DNA of 64,000 nucleotides from Paramecium sonneborni (lineage: Eukaryota > Ciliophora > Oligohymenophorea > Peniculida > Parameciidae). The position numbers and the translations under genes were made by a program. The notes beneath the pieces were generated by a model, which did no database searches, was not told the DNA's origin, and worked only from the letters and a program-made list of their open reading frames with translations. Positions 39,278-51,087 of the stretch are shown here, piece by piece; position 1 is the stretch's first letter, and each line of letters opens with the position of its first letter. Location of the stretch: the NCBI GenBank assembly GCA_905182985.1, contig CAJJDN010000179.1:41812-105811 (forward strand), in the 5' to 3' direction.

Positions 39278-39931
39278 ATGTTTGAAAGAAAAGACTTTAA
39301 GTGAGATTTGTATATAGTAAAATCTAATTAGTGATTAATTTAATTTAAAACCCAAAATAATTGTTATAGTATATGGAGTAAGAAATGATCCGCAAGTGGT
39401 TGAATTATCAGAAGATTCAAAAAGTGATAAGTGCATAGCAAAATTTGATGAGGAATGTAATGATAGTCCTCCAGAAATTAGACTATGATTCGTGATATTG
39501 ATAATAAGTATCAAATGAAAATAGCTAAGTTGTCAAATGAGAAAAGCAAGACAGTTTACAATTATGCTATGCATAGAAATACAAAGATAGGAGAGACAAT
39601 AAAGAATTATATAATGTAAGTTTAGAATCGGGTGAGTTAAAGACGTAGATAAATAAAACCGATACGTTTTAAGACTTAATAGACAACAAGAACAGAGAAT
39701 AGTGGTGAACGTTCATACAATATATGTCCTTAACACTCAATTTATCTTAAAAATGGTAAATCTATACGAACAAGTTCTGTGATTGGGTCAATGAAAAGTT
39801 AATAGTCGAATTCTTAATTGAGTTTTTATAAGAAAAGCTCAATTCCAAAGTTGATTACAAAAAGAAATAATTTATTTTCTTAAACAAGACATTCTCAATA
39901 AATTGAATTTATAAAATATGAAAAAATATGA
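39278..39931 (+). CDS. basic, Ser/Gln-rich hypothetical protein, one-base frame break
   Basis: ATG 39278 with a 31-nt intron leads to an acidic stretch ('VVELSEDSKSDKCIAKFDEE') that meets TGA near 39488. The next frame continues from 'MIRDIDNKYQMKIAKLSNEK' into a basic, disordered tail ('RTSSVIGSMKSQQSNSQLS') to TGA 39929. Total length is one base short of a whole number of codons, so a single missing base at about 39487 would join the parts. The end overlaps the PYROXD2 start by 14 bp. No family is recognised. Confidence 0.5.
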
Positions 39932-41617
39932 TGCAATAATTATAGGTGGTGGTCATAATGCGCTTGTAGCAGCATGTTATTTGAAACATAAAAGGATTCT
40001 ACTTTTAGAGAGAAGACATATAACAGGTGGAGCTGCTTAAACAGAAGAGATATATCCAGGATTTAAATTCAGTCGATTTTCATATTTGTTATCTTTGATG
40101 CGTCCATCAGTAATAACAGAATTAAATCTATATTAACATGGTTTGAAATTATTTAGAAGACCAATATCAAGTATAACAGTGACAAAGAATAAAGGAGAGT
40201 ATTTATTGATGAACTCAGATTCAACTTTTTGTAAGTAAGAAATAGCAAAGTTTTCAAAGAAGGATAGTGAAGTATATGATGAATACAATTAATTTTTATC
40301 TGAAATTATAGATTTATGGAGTTATTATTAAGATAAATATCCTTATGACACATCTTCAAGAAGATAAAATATTAAGAAGACTTTTGATGATCTTGGATTA
40401 TTATTAAAGATGGGTTAAGATGGATGGAAAAATAAATAAAAAGTATATCTTATTATTATATATAATATTAGATATATGATTACATTTAATTTATGTCATA
40501 ATCATCAAGTTAATTTTTAAATAAATGGTTTGAATCAGAAATATTAAAAGGAACTCTTATAACAGATGGAATCATAGGTGAAATGATATCAATAGATACT
40601 CCTGCTAGTGCATATATATTATTACATCATGTAATGGGAGAGATATTTCCAAATTCTAAAGGAGAATGGGCATTTGTTGAAGGTGGAATGGGATCAATTT
40701 CTAAGATTTTAACTAATTTAAGTGAATAAAAAGGAGTTGAAATTAAAACTAATATAAATGTTGAACATATTCTTACTTAAAATAATTAAGTTACAGGAGT
40801 TAAATGTTCAGATAATTAAACTTATTATACTGATACAATAATAAGTAGTGTTACTCCAAGAATTACATTTGAAAAATTATTATCAAAAGAATAAATAAAT
40901 AAAGATCATAAATATTTTAATGATGTTAAACATATGGAATATAATGGAGCTTGTACTAAATTTAATTTTGCTGTAAGCGAGATACCTAAATTTAAATGTT
41001 TTGAAGGAACTAAGTATGAAAAACCTGAATCTGTATTAATTGGTACTACTCATTTAGGATGTGAAAAGTTAGATAGTTTAAGATCAGCATATTAAGATTG
41101 TATTAATGGAAAGTATTAATAATTAATTATTATAATTTAGATCATTTAGTGATAACTTATTTGTTGATTTAGTAGTTCCAACAATTCATGATAAAACTAT
41201 TGCTCCATAAGGATAACATATTGTTTAATGTCTTGTATAATATACTCCTTATAAATCTAATTGGAATGAATAAATTAAATAACAATTGAAAGAATAAGTT
41301 ATTGATTACATTTCATAATATGCCCCTAATTTTAAGTATCACTATTATATATTATGAATAGGAAATCAATTCTCTACACTGATATGGTAACACCATAAGA
41401 AATTGAACAACTCTTGAATATGACAGAGGGTAATATATTTCATGGTGCATTAACTTTGGATAAGTTATATGGAAATAGACCAAGTAATGGATATAATAGT
41501 TATGGAACTCCTATTAATGGACTCTATTTATGTGGTTCTGGAACACATCCAGGTGGTGGTGTTATGGGTGCTCCAGGTAGAAACTGTGCATTATATATTA
41601 ATAATTATCTAAAATGA
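39918..41617 (+). CDS. PYROXD2: PYROXD2-like FAD-dependent oxidoreductase
   Basis: Three introns (29, 28 and 26 nt) leave 538 residues. The protein opens directly with the FAD-binding Rossmann motif '[19 protein letters not shown]' and the acidic strand end 'ILLLERR', then '[20 protein letters not shown]'. The C terminus has the conserved flavin-contacting block '[20 protein letters not shown]'. This is the carotenoid-isomerase/phytoene-desaturase-like family to which mitochondrial PYROXD2 belongs, whose substrate is unknown. Length fits (human about 580). It converges on the RING/TRAF gene, with only 19 bp between the two stops. Confidence 0.9.
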
Positions 41618-41636
41618 GATACATATTAATTTATCA

Positions 41637-42814
41637 TCATCCAATCACAGTATTTATTTTATTAATGCCATCTAACTTTTCATTTGTCAGTTTACTCAAT
41701 TCATTTAATAAATCTTCATTCATTAATGGTTCAGACACACTCACACTATTTTTTATTATATTTATTCTAAACTTTCTTATTGATTTCTATTCTTTCATCT
41801 CATGATTATTTAATATTCTTATTGAAGGTTATAATATCTCGATTTCTGATTCATTCTATTCCAACATACCTTTTTATATTACTTTATTATTTTCTTATTC
41901 ACTAATCTATATTTATTCATCATTTCGTTCCATTTCTTATCCTTAGTATATTACATTTAATTGTTTTAATTTATCTGAATTATTTTATTTATTTTATATT
42001 TTTTATATTTTTTACCTATCTGATTTCTTTTTCTATTTTCTTACTCTATTTGATTTATATGATTTATTAGATATATTTGATATATTTGATAAATCTGAAT
42101 TATTTAATTTGTTTGATTCATCTGATTAATTTGAATTATTTAAATTATCTGATTTCTGTTGATTATTATCACATTCTTCATTAACTATCTATTATTATTA
42201 ACTAGATTCCTCTTATAGTACATTAACTTGAATTATATGATTAGTTTAATCATTAATAAATTATTGATTAGTTTCGACTTAAAAATTGTTATTTGGAATA
42301 TCGTTATTCTATCTTCTTAAATTTATTTAAGGATCTATTTCTTATTCAACACTTTATTCATCTATTTATACTAAAGTAGAAGAGTTAGCTGGTATTATTG
42401 TCTTATGTGTGTCAATAATAAATGAAAATGTGACATCATTGTCATCATCTCCAATTTCAATAGCATTCAATGGTATTTCATTATTTCTTTATATAAATTT
42501 ACATTTTGTTTTATGTTATTTAAATAATGCCATCGATCCATTCCATTATTAACATTTCAAGCATTTTACTTAAATATCTCCAACTATTTTTGAAGCTAAA
42601 ATGTCTTTATCGAATTTATAATTGCGTTCTAACTAATGCCTGCATAGAGGACAACTCTTTTTTTGTTGTATCCAACGAACCAAACAAGTTCCACAAAATG
42701 TATGCCTATAATTTGATCGAATCTTTTTTACCCACAAGTTGCACGTATTGGATTATAAAATACTTCTCTACAAATTGAACACAATAGATGTGGATTCACC
42801 TATTGTGATGCCAT
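41637..42814 (-). CDS. RING finger plus TRAF-type zinc finger protein
   Basis: A 26-nt intron splits the RING, and removing it gives 383 residues. The RING (residues ~12-55) is C3HC4: 'LLCSICREVFYNPIRATCGH', then 'FCGTC' and 'SCPLCR'. A TRAF-type finger follows ('VKCLKCQQWN', 'FKQHKTKC'). The other ~270 residues are Asn/Gln/Ser-rich with short tandem repeats ('NNSDLSNISNISNKS'), clearly disordered. RING plus TRAF finger indicates an E3 ubiquitin ligase. The low-complexity part is typical of AT-rich ciliate genes. Confidence 0.88.
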
Positions 42815-43372
42815 TATTTCAAATAATCTAATCATATATTAATTTATATATTCAAAAATTCTACTATGCATAAGGTCTCATAATATTCAATATAAAAATA
42901 TCAAATGATTAAAATATATTCTTAAAAATAAAATCAATAACTTAACATCTACATATATATAGCGATCATTCAAAATTCATCTATTATCATACTTATAATC
43001 ATAATCATAATTCTATAATTTAACAATAAAATAAATTATAATAAACAATAGTTTCATTTTATAAACTCTTTCAGATATACATATTGATCTATCTAAGTAT
43101 TCTGAAAAATCCCTTTTAATCTCAATGTTGATTATAAATAGAAATAATTTGGAAATTCGTATTTTTAGATTAGAACATAATAAAATGGAATCATAATCTA
43201 AATTTAAATACAAATAGATCGAAAAGCTTTAAAATACCAAAAAAACTTTTGAATTTTATTCTCATCTCAAAATCAAAAAGTATATTATTGAATAACAATA
43301 TCTATTCATTGCTTAAAATAAAAAGAACTATTCAATGATACAATAGTGATAATCATATTAATCAATACAATT
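42815..43372. other. intergenic with one doubtful ORF
   Basis: A minus-strand TGA-free stretch at about 42975-43250 encodes Leu/Ile/Lys-rich sequence ('NIEIKRDFSEYLDRSICI') without an upstream ATG. It may be a small gene or chance. Confidence 0.4.
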
Positions 43373-44524
43373 CTGAAAAATGAAATAGATTCTTATAATT
43401 ATGATGACAATCCTGAGAATAATCATTCTGATGAATATTAACCATAATAAAAATTCCTCATAACTTTTTTAAGAGCATTTATACAGAATTATTATATTGA
43501 ATAATATTCATACGATTATTAAGAAAATTCATTTTGAATAATTTTATTTAATAAGATTTTTATGAAAATTATTCATAGCATTATTAAGATAATTCAGTAG
43601 AACTAATAAAAATTAAGATGATAAAGAAAATGTAGATGATTTTTCTTGAAGAATAGAGCTTAGATGATACAATAGAAGATTATTCACTTAAGAAACATTA
43701 ATAGAATCAACTGAAATAAAATTAGAAGATAAGTAGTAGTAGAGGATTATGGAATTATAATAAAAGTTTTATAATAATTAATTTAGGATAGGAATTAAAA
43801 TTGTAAACATACATAAAATAAATAATGGTAAATAAATAAGCAATCTTATTTGAATATTTATAATAAATAACAATAAGTTTATGGTTGGTTAAATGGTTTA
43901 ATAAATATAATATTATATAATCACTTAATAAATTTCAAGTTTATAACAAAATTTAATTTATGATTAAGATTATATATGGATCTATAATAAACTATCAAAT
44001 AAATAAGATTATGGACTGGATTCAAATAAGAATTTTAACAGATATAAAAGATTTAAAAAGTTTATAGTATATTTAAATTTAAAATTGTGAAGAATGTTAA
44101 GAGAATTATTGTTGTATAAAAAATAAATTGAAGATGGTTTAGATGATAAATGATTCCTTAGTAATGAGAATAAAAAATGAATATGAAAAAGCTGAATGTT
44201 GTGTAAGATTTCATAGATTTTTCTGTTATTTAAAATGAAACGAAAAATGATTTTGAAATTAGTTAGAAGATAAATAATTGTTTTGAATATATTTTTGAGT
44301 ATTATAAAAATAAAAAATGTTAAAAAACGATCTTTTAGTGGAAGGAATCACTATAATGATAATTAGTCTAATATTTTTGATGATTGGTTAGAATTGGAAA
44401 CTTTATAAAGGAGAATTAGGAAGAAATGGAAAGAATGCAAGATAGAGATAAGAAAAATGTTAATTTTCAGATATTTTGACAGATTCAGAATTCAACACTT
44501 TATTAGATGAAACCAATTATTATG
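43341..44524. repeat. contig end repeated at 44526-45709
   Basis: A 1.2-kb segment recurs after the single 'n' at 44525, offset by 1185. It is an assembly duplicate. Confidence 0.85.
43373..44524 (+). pseudogene. decayed Asn/Gln-rich gene (assembly copy 1)
   Basis: First copy of the gene described at 44558-45714, cut at the join. Confidence 0.4.
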
Positions 44525-44525
44525 N

Positions 44526-45709
44526 CAATAGTGATAATCATATTAATCAATACAATTCTGAAAAATGAAATAGATTCTTATAATTATGATGACAATCCTG
44601 AGAATAATCATTCTGATGAATATTAACCATAATAAAAATTCCTCATAACTTTTTTAAGAGCATTTATACAGAATTATTATATTGAATAATATTCATACGA
44701 TTATTAAGAAAATTCATTTTGAATAATTTTATTTAATAAGATTTTTATGAAAATTATTCATAGCATTATTAAGATAATTCAGTAGAACTAATAAAAATTA
44801 AGATGATAAAGAAAATGTAGATGATTTTTCTTGAAGAATAGAGCTTAGATGATACAATAGAAGATTATTCACTTAAGAAACATTAATAGAATCAACTGAA
44901 ATAAAATTAGAAGATAAGTAGTAGTAGAGGATTATGGAATTATAATAAAAGTTTTATAATAATTAATTTAGGATAGGAATTAAAATTGTAAACATACATA
45001 AAATAAATAATGGTAAATAAATAAGCAATCTTATTTGAATATTTATAATAAATAACAATAAGTTTATGGTTGGTTAAATGGTTTAATAAATATAATATTA
45101 TATAATCACTTAATAAATTTCAAGTTTATAACAAAATTTAATTTATGATTAAGATTATATATGGATCTATAATAAACTATCAAATAAATAAGATTATGGA
45201 CTGGATTCAAATAAGAATTTTAACAGATATAAAAGATTTAAAAAGTTTATAGTATATTTAAATTTAAAATTGTGAAGAATGTTAAGAGAATTATTGTTGT
45301 ATAAAAAATAAATTGAAGATGGTTTAGATGATAAATGATTCCTTAGTAATGAGAATAAAAAATGAATATGAAAAAGCTGAATGTTGTGTAAGATTTCATA
45401 GATTTTTCTGTTATTTAAAATGAAACGAAAAATGATTTTGAAATTAGTTAGAAGATAAATAATTGTTTTGAATATATTTTTGAGTATTATAAAAATAAAA
45501 AATGTTAAAAAACGATCTTTTAGTGGAAGGAATCACTATAATGATAATTAGTCTAATATTTTTGATGATTGGTTAGAATTGGAAACTTTATAAAGGAGAA
45601 TTAGGAAGAAATGGAAAGAATGCAAGATAGAGATAAGAAAAATGTTAATTTTCAGATATTTTGACAGATTCAGAATTCAACACTTTATTAGATGAAACCA
45701 ATTATTATG
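44526..45709. repeat. second copy of the 43341-44524 contig end
   Basis: See 43341-44524. This copy runs on into the peptidyl-tRNA hydrolase region. Confidence 0.85.
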
Positions 45710-45714
45710 AATGA
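44558..45714 (+). pseudogene. decayed Asn/Gln-rich gene
   Basis: Protein-like stretches appear in all three plus frames: 'SYNYDDNPENNHSDEYQ' near the start, 'KENVDDF', 'DYIWIYNKLSNKQDYG', 'FIDFSVIQNETKNDFEISQ' and a C terminus 'FSDILTDSEFNTLLDE' ending at TGA 45712. Moving between them takes several one-base shifts, often at A runs, with no GT..AG pairs to explain them. This looks like a pseudogene, or a gene with many indel errors. Intact genes on either side make a general error rate less likely. Confidence 0.45.
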
Positions 45715-45742
45715 TGCATGACCTTATAATGATAGATGATCA

Positions 45743-46330
45743 TCAAAATTTAAAGAGTTGTCGAACAAGCAGGATTCCTTATTTGAATGCTTCTTATGAT
45801 GGTTCATAGTCTAATTTACTCATCACATAATCACTAACTATTGCAGGGTCTTTTGAATTAGGTCTTCCTATTCCAATTTTTAATCTAATGAATTTATCAT
45901 CCATGTATTAGATAATGGATTTCAAACCATTATGTCCTTCTGCACTTCCTCCTTGTTTAATCTTGCATCTTCCTGGTAAACTATCTAAGTCATCATGAAC
46001 TATAATAATATTGCTAGTTGGTATATTCGCTTTATCTGCTACTTTTTTTATAGGATGGCCACTTGAATTCATAAATGAAAGAGGATTGAAAAATATTACA
46101 TGTTGGAAGCATCCAATTTATCCATTTTATCCATCACTCATCTTTACACCAAATTCTTTAGAAATATGTTTTACGAACAATTGTCCAGCATTATGTCTCG
46201 TATTTTCATATATTTTTCCAGGGTTTCCTAATCCAACAATCAAATGAGTTCCACTAGGTATCTTTTAAGCAGAAAAGGCATATCGAATTTTATGTATGAG
46301 ATATGACATAAAAGAAAATAAAATTTTCAT
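45743..46330 (-). CDS. PTH1: peptidyl-tRNA hydrolase (bacterial-type Pth)
   Basis: A single exon of 195 codons. After a ~25-residue hydrophobic/basic leader that could be a mitochondrial targeting sequence, the Pth fold starts '[20 protein letters not shown]'. It contains the catalytic His of 'NTRHNAG', '[12 protein letters not shown]', '[13 protein letters not shown]' with the conserved Asp, and '[13 protein letters not shown]'. The enzyme cleaves peptidyl-tRNA released from stalled ribosomes. A eukaryotic copy with a leader is most likely organellar. Confidence 0.95.
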
Positions 46331-46399
46331 TAATTAGTAGTATATAATATATATACAATAATATTTATACAATTGAAAAAAGAAATAATAATTTAAATT

Positions 46400-48561
46400 A
46401 TGAATTTACGACCTTAACCAGGACATTAGAATAAGAATGGAATAAATCCAATAACAAATACTCCAATAGATTATGCATAAAGAGGGAATCAACAACCATA
46501 TTATAAGTAACCATACCCATAACCTCCAATATAATATACTTAAAATCCGTAACAGTACTAGAATCCTTATTATAATTAAACTCTTCCATAAGTAGTACAG
46601 CAAAGTATGCCAGAGACAGGATAGAAACTACCTTTATAGAGTGATGCAATAGAATTGGATCATATGAATGGTTTTTCAGGTAGATATCGAGATGTGATTC
46701 ATTTGCATCCTCAGAAAGAGTCTACAATAGTATATGCATTAGCTGGATTGATAGTAATAGAGAATTTGAATGATAAACATTAACAATTGTTTTTGAGAGG
46801 ACATGATATGGACATAAGTGCTTTAACATTATCTAAGACAGGGAGATTTATAGCATCTGGATAAATGGGATCTAGAAATGCAAAGACACCAGAAGCACCA
46901 GTTATATTATGGGATTTTAATGGTAGAAAACCAATGCAAATATTCAGAGGATTAAGAGATGAAATAACAAATGTTTCATTTTCTAGTGATGATAAATTTT
47001 TAGCAGCAACAGCATCAAATAATAATTTAATAATATGGAATTGTTAAGATTATACAATAGTTCATAATAAATTATTAGAAGTTCCTATAAATTTAATAAC
47101 ATGGTGTCCTCCAAGAAGATCTTCAACTAAACATTCTTAATATTTGATTGTAACTTCATAAGGTTCAAATATATTTTTAAATACAATGGATTTTGATGTA
47201 GCTTCAATGTAATATTAATTGAAATAAGCACCATGTTAATTACCTAGTAGTGGATTAGTAAGAAATTATACTAAAGCAGTAATAGATTAGAATGGAGATT
47301 ATTTATATGTAGGAACACATGCAGGTGAAATATGTATATTTAGTATTTCATCATAATAAGGAGGATTATTTAAAGCAACAATACCTATAAGTAATAATGG
47401 TGTTTTGAGTATCAATATATTTGGAAAGAATTTATTTGTAGGTTCAGGTGATGGTAAAATAAAGAAATTAACTGGAAATGATACAAGATGGAATTTAGAA
47501 AGAGAGATATGTTTGGAAGGTAGAATGAATTCAATTACAATTGATCCAAATGGTAATGAATTATTAGCAGGTACATCAAATGGTAGAATTTATAGAATAA
47601 ATACTGCTCATTTAGATTCTGCAATTCATACTGAAGGACATTTATCTAGTATTGTAGGTTTATCAGTACCATTGAATGCTTGTGATTTATTTATCTCAAT
47701 TGATTATGAAGGAGTAGTTATGGTTTGGGATTTAAATGAAATGCTTGTAATAACTAGATGCATTCCTATTAATATGAATAGAGTAAAAGGATCATCTGTT
47801 TATTTAGATCCAGATAGAACTATAATATCTGGTTGGAGAGATGGTTTTATTAGAGCATATATGATAACTAATAAACCAGTATCTCCAATTAAATGGGAAA
47901 TTGTAAATGCTCATAAAGGAGCAGTGACTAGTTTGTATAGTGATCAAAATTATTATCTGTCTGGTGGTGAAGATAGTATTATAAGAGTTTGGTCTAAAAC
48001 TGCTAGATAATTAATTACTTAAATATCTATACATTCTAAAGAAATTACTAAAGTATTCCCAGACCTAATGAAACCTAATCTTATTCATTCATGTTCAGCT
48101 GATAAAACTATTTACACTTATGATCTTAAAACTGATAAAAAAGTTATATAACATCAATCTAGAAATGGAGTTTTACTTGACATGACTTAAAGAAAAGACA
48201 ATGAATTAGAATTAAGTATATTCATATTTATATTAAATAATAGTTACTTGTGGAATCAACATGCCTATCTAATTTTGGGATATTGACATTGTAGAACCAG
48301 TTTAATCAATTGAAGTCAATAAATTAAATTCTATAGCTATCAGTCCAGATGGTAAAATATTAGCTACTGGTTCTGATTCTGGAGAAGTATTCTATTATTA
48401 TATATTAGTTAATTTTAATATCCATTCTAACTCAATCCATTTTAGGAAAATATTTAGGACATTCCTCTGGAGTTTCTAAAGTTGCTTGGACTAGTGATTA
48501 AAAATAAGTAATAACAACTAGTTATGATGGAACTGTGTGCTTATGGAATATTTATCTATGA
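46400..48561 (+). CDS. CFAP52: CFAP52 (WDR16), ciliary WD40 protein
   Basis: Introns of 28 nt (~48217) and 22 nt (~48387) leave 703 residues. A ~75-residue Gln/Pro/Tyr-rich N-terminal extension precedes two seven-bladed propellers: 'LRGHDMDISALTLSKTGRFI', 'KTPEAPVILWDF', 'LFVGSGDGKIKKLTGND' and the C-terminal 'YDGTVCLWNIYL'. The order of motifs matches CFAP52, a microtubule inner protein of axonemal doublets. The N-terminal extension is longer than in animals. It starts 70 bp from the divergent peptidyl-tRNA hydrolase start, so the two probably share a short promoter region. Confidence 0.9.
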
Positions 48562-48628
48562 ATATTATTAGCATATGTTTTTTATACATATTATATATTA
48601 TCACAATTAATAATATTTAATATATTAC

Positions 48629-49635
48629 ATGAATCATAATAACATCCTACATCAATATTGTCTTCAGAGAGTTGCCAATCTATAACCTTAACTAATTATA
48701 CCTATCTATTCCAAACCAATACATCCTTCCAATTCACATCATATCCCCATGTCTTACAAAAATCTGGATTTTAAATCCTTGGATAGGTAGTAACCTCCCA
48801 GACTAAAGTAGTTCGGAAACTTCAAAGAATTCTATATTTAATGATAATCACAGTTGTTCCTGTTTTCAATGTGGCTCATCCAATAAAAAACTTAAGACTC
48901 TTTCTAAGAAATTCTTACCTTTTCATACCCAAATGTCCGTTCAAAGAAAAAATAGATTGATCAAAAGATTTGTTAATGCTGTCTATTGCATTATATATTT
49001 AATTCAAAAACGAAGAAGGTTAAAAAAAAAAGAAAAACAAAAAAAAATGTATCGATTCAAAACTAAACTCAATTTTGATGCATCTCCTCTCATGCCTCCT
49101 TAAACATAATAAGGTTTATCAATTTAAAATGATGAGAAGCAACATTCACAAAATAATCAATTATAATCTTTTCAGGCTAAAATCATTGATAACAAACTTA
49201 AATAACGAAAATCAATCAGAGTTTATCTATAATAAAAATTAAATGAAAAAGGTATTCATCTCTCATTACTATATAGATTCTTAGTATGTTTTACCCAAAA
49301 TTCATAAAATTACGACTAATTCCTTTACAACTATTTAACCATTAAGATTTTCCAAAAATGATAAAAATGATGAATAAAAATCATCACGTTTGTCAACATA
49401 AATAAAAATCACACCATAAACTGAATATAGTCCAACTACATTAAATAATTACTCTCCATATTTTAAAAACATTACTTCAAGAAATCATATTGATAGTATT
49501 ATTCAAAATTCTTTTATTAAAACCCCCAGAACAATGATTAAAAGTATTTCATCAGAATAACTCGTTCAAAATTAATAAAAGCATCTATTTCACTCTAGAA
49601 AAAACACTCCATCAACATTAAAAGGAATTTTTTGA
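48629..49635 (+). CDS. basic disordered protein with a Cys cluster
   Basis: Introns of 22 and 25 nt leave 319 residues. A short Cys cluster ('HSCSCFQCGSS') at ~80 is followed by a basic helix ('RKNRLIKRFVNAVYCIIYL'), a Lys tract and a Ser/Thr/Pro-rich tail ('TPQTEYSPTTLNNYSP', 'KTPRTMIKSISS'). No domain is recognised. It starts 68 bp after CFAP52 in the same direction, and the next gene has a similar composition with its own Cys cluster. Confidence 0.7.
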
Positions 49636-49764
49636 TATATAAATTTGTTGTAACATAATAATATTTTCTTAATATTATATAGTTGTTACTTCTACTGCAT
49701 TAATTTAATTCAAATCAAAATATATTTATCTATAAAAATAGTTTATCAATTAATTATAAAAACA

Positions 49765-50682
49765 ATGAACAGATCTCGTAGATAAGAATTATTGCAATTA
49801 ATTAACAAAAAACGAAGTTTTCTTTCTCCTTCAATTAAGAGAACATCTAATAATAAACCTTTTAGAAGATAAAGTTGTCGTTGCTCAGAGTGTGGGAATG
49901 TTGGTGTTTTTTAAGATAGATAAAATGCTTTGCATCCACAGACTTATATTAGGGCTCATCATTGTAAAAAGAAGAAACGAAGAATGTAAAGAAGAAAAGG
50001 CACTTATGTTACTTCAACCAGTTTAAATATTGGAGATTCATAAAACAATACACTAATACTCACCAATCATAATAAATCAAAAAAAGCAAAAACTATACTT
50101 GTGACTTCATAAACTTAAGAAGCTATATAAAAATGTAAAAGACTATTAACTAAAGATGATTAACAAATTAATTATGAATTCTTTTATCATAATGAATTAA
50201 AATATTCTAAAACTATGATGGAAATGTCTTAATACTCTTAAACTTATGAAACAGCTTTGGTTTCATTCGTTAATCTTACTAAATCACCTAGTTTTGGATT
50301 TAATAGTTATAAAAATATTATCAATGAATCAAGAACTAGTTCAAGTGATGAATAAAGTCAAAAAGTATCTGACTTAAAACCTATCCAATTAAAAACTCCT
50401 CTTATTAAAACCAAAAACATATCAATGCATAATCGCAAACTTACTGAAGGTATTATGCATACAAATGTTAACAAAACGGTTTAATAATTTGTGTAGTCCT
50501 GTAACTCAATTAAAATGATCAATACTCCAAAACCATAAAAACAAATATAATTACCATCAATTAATTCTAAAAAAGAATAAAACAAATTTTCTGTCTATTT
50601 ATTGAGCTCCCCTAGAAAGGTACTCTTTGAAATGAAAACTCAAATTACATCTTAAAAAAAAATTAAACCTTATAAAAAGTGA
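49765..50682 (+). CDS. basic disordered protein with a C2HC-like cluster
   Basis: A single exon of 305 codons. Residues ~35-70 contain 'CRCSECGNVGVFQDRQNALH' followed by 'RAHHCKKKKRRM', a possible zinc-binding cluster. The rest is Ser/Thr/Lys/Asn-rich. TAA and TAG occur as Gln throughout. It is unknown but clearly coding. The similar layout to the upstream gene suggests related roles or distant paralogy, though the sequences do not align by eye outside the Cys clusters. Confidence 0.72.
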
Positions 50683-51087
50683 TGTTAATTTTATATATAT
50701 TATTATTGTTTAAAATAAATTGTTTTAATTCAATAAATTATAGATACAATTATAGCTAAGTATTAAATAAATTACATTAAAAATACATTTTTAAGTTCAA
50801 ATTTAAAATTAAAACATTAACGACATTAAAAAAATGATATAATGGTAAATTGACAAAAATATGTTCTAAAAATTCAAAATCAAAGAAAAAAAATAAGATT
50901 CTTTGATAAAAAATAATAAAATTCAAATAAATATGGATTAATAAAATTGATTAGAAATAAAAAATATAAAAAGGTTATTATGATATAAATTTTATCTTAA
51001 TTAATGTAATTTTAAGGAATTCAGAAAATCCAGAACATATTATAAATATCAACCAATATTTTTAATCCTAATCATTAATAAAATAGA
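50683..51087. other. intergenic, no gene seen
   Basis: About 400 bp, A-rich on the plus strand, with no open frame of note. Confidence 0.6.

Noticed and set aside
46398..46649. Two overlapping minus-strand ORFs of 83 and 65 codons
   Set aside because: They are antisense to the Gln/Pro-rich N terminus of CFAP52, and Gln codons give open antisense frames.
48961..49060. Apparent frameshift at the A10/A9 runs in the basic protein gene
   Set aside because: Recounting the A runs shows the frame is continuous. The spliced length is a whole number of codons.
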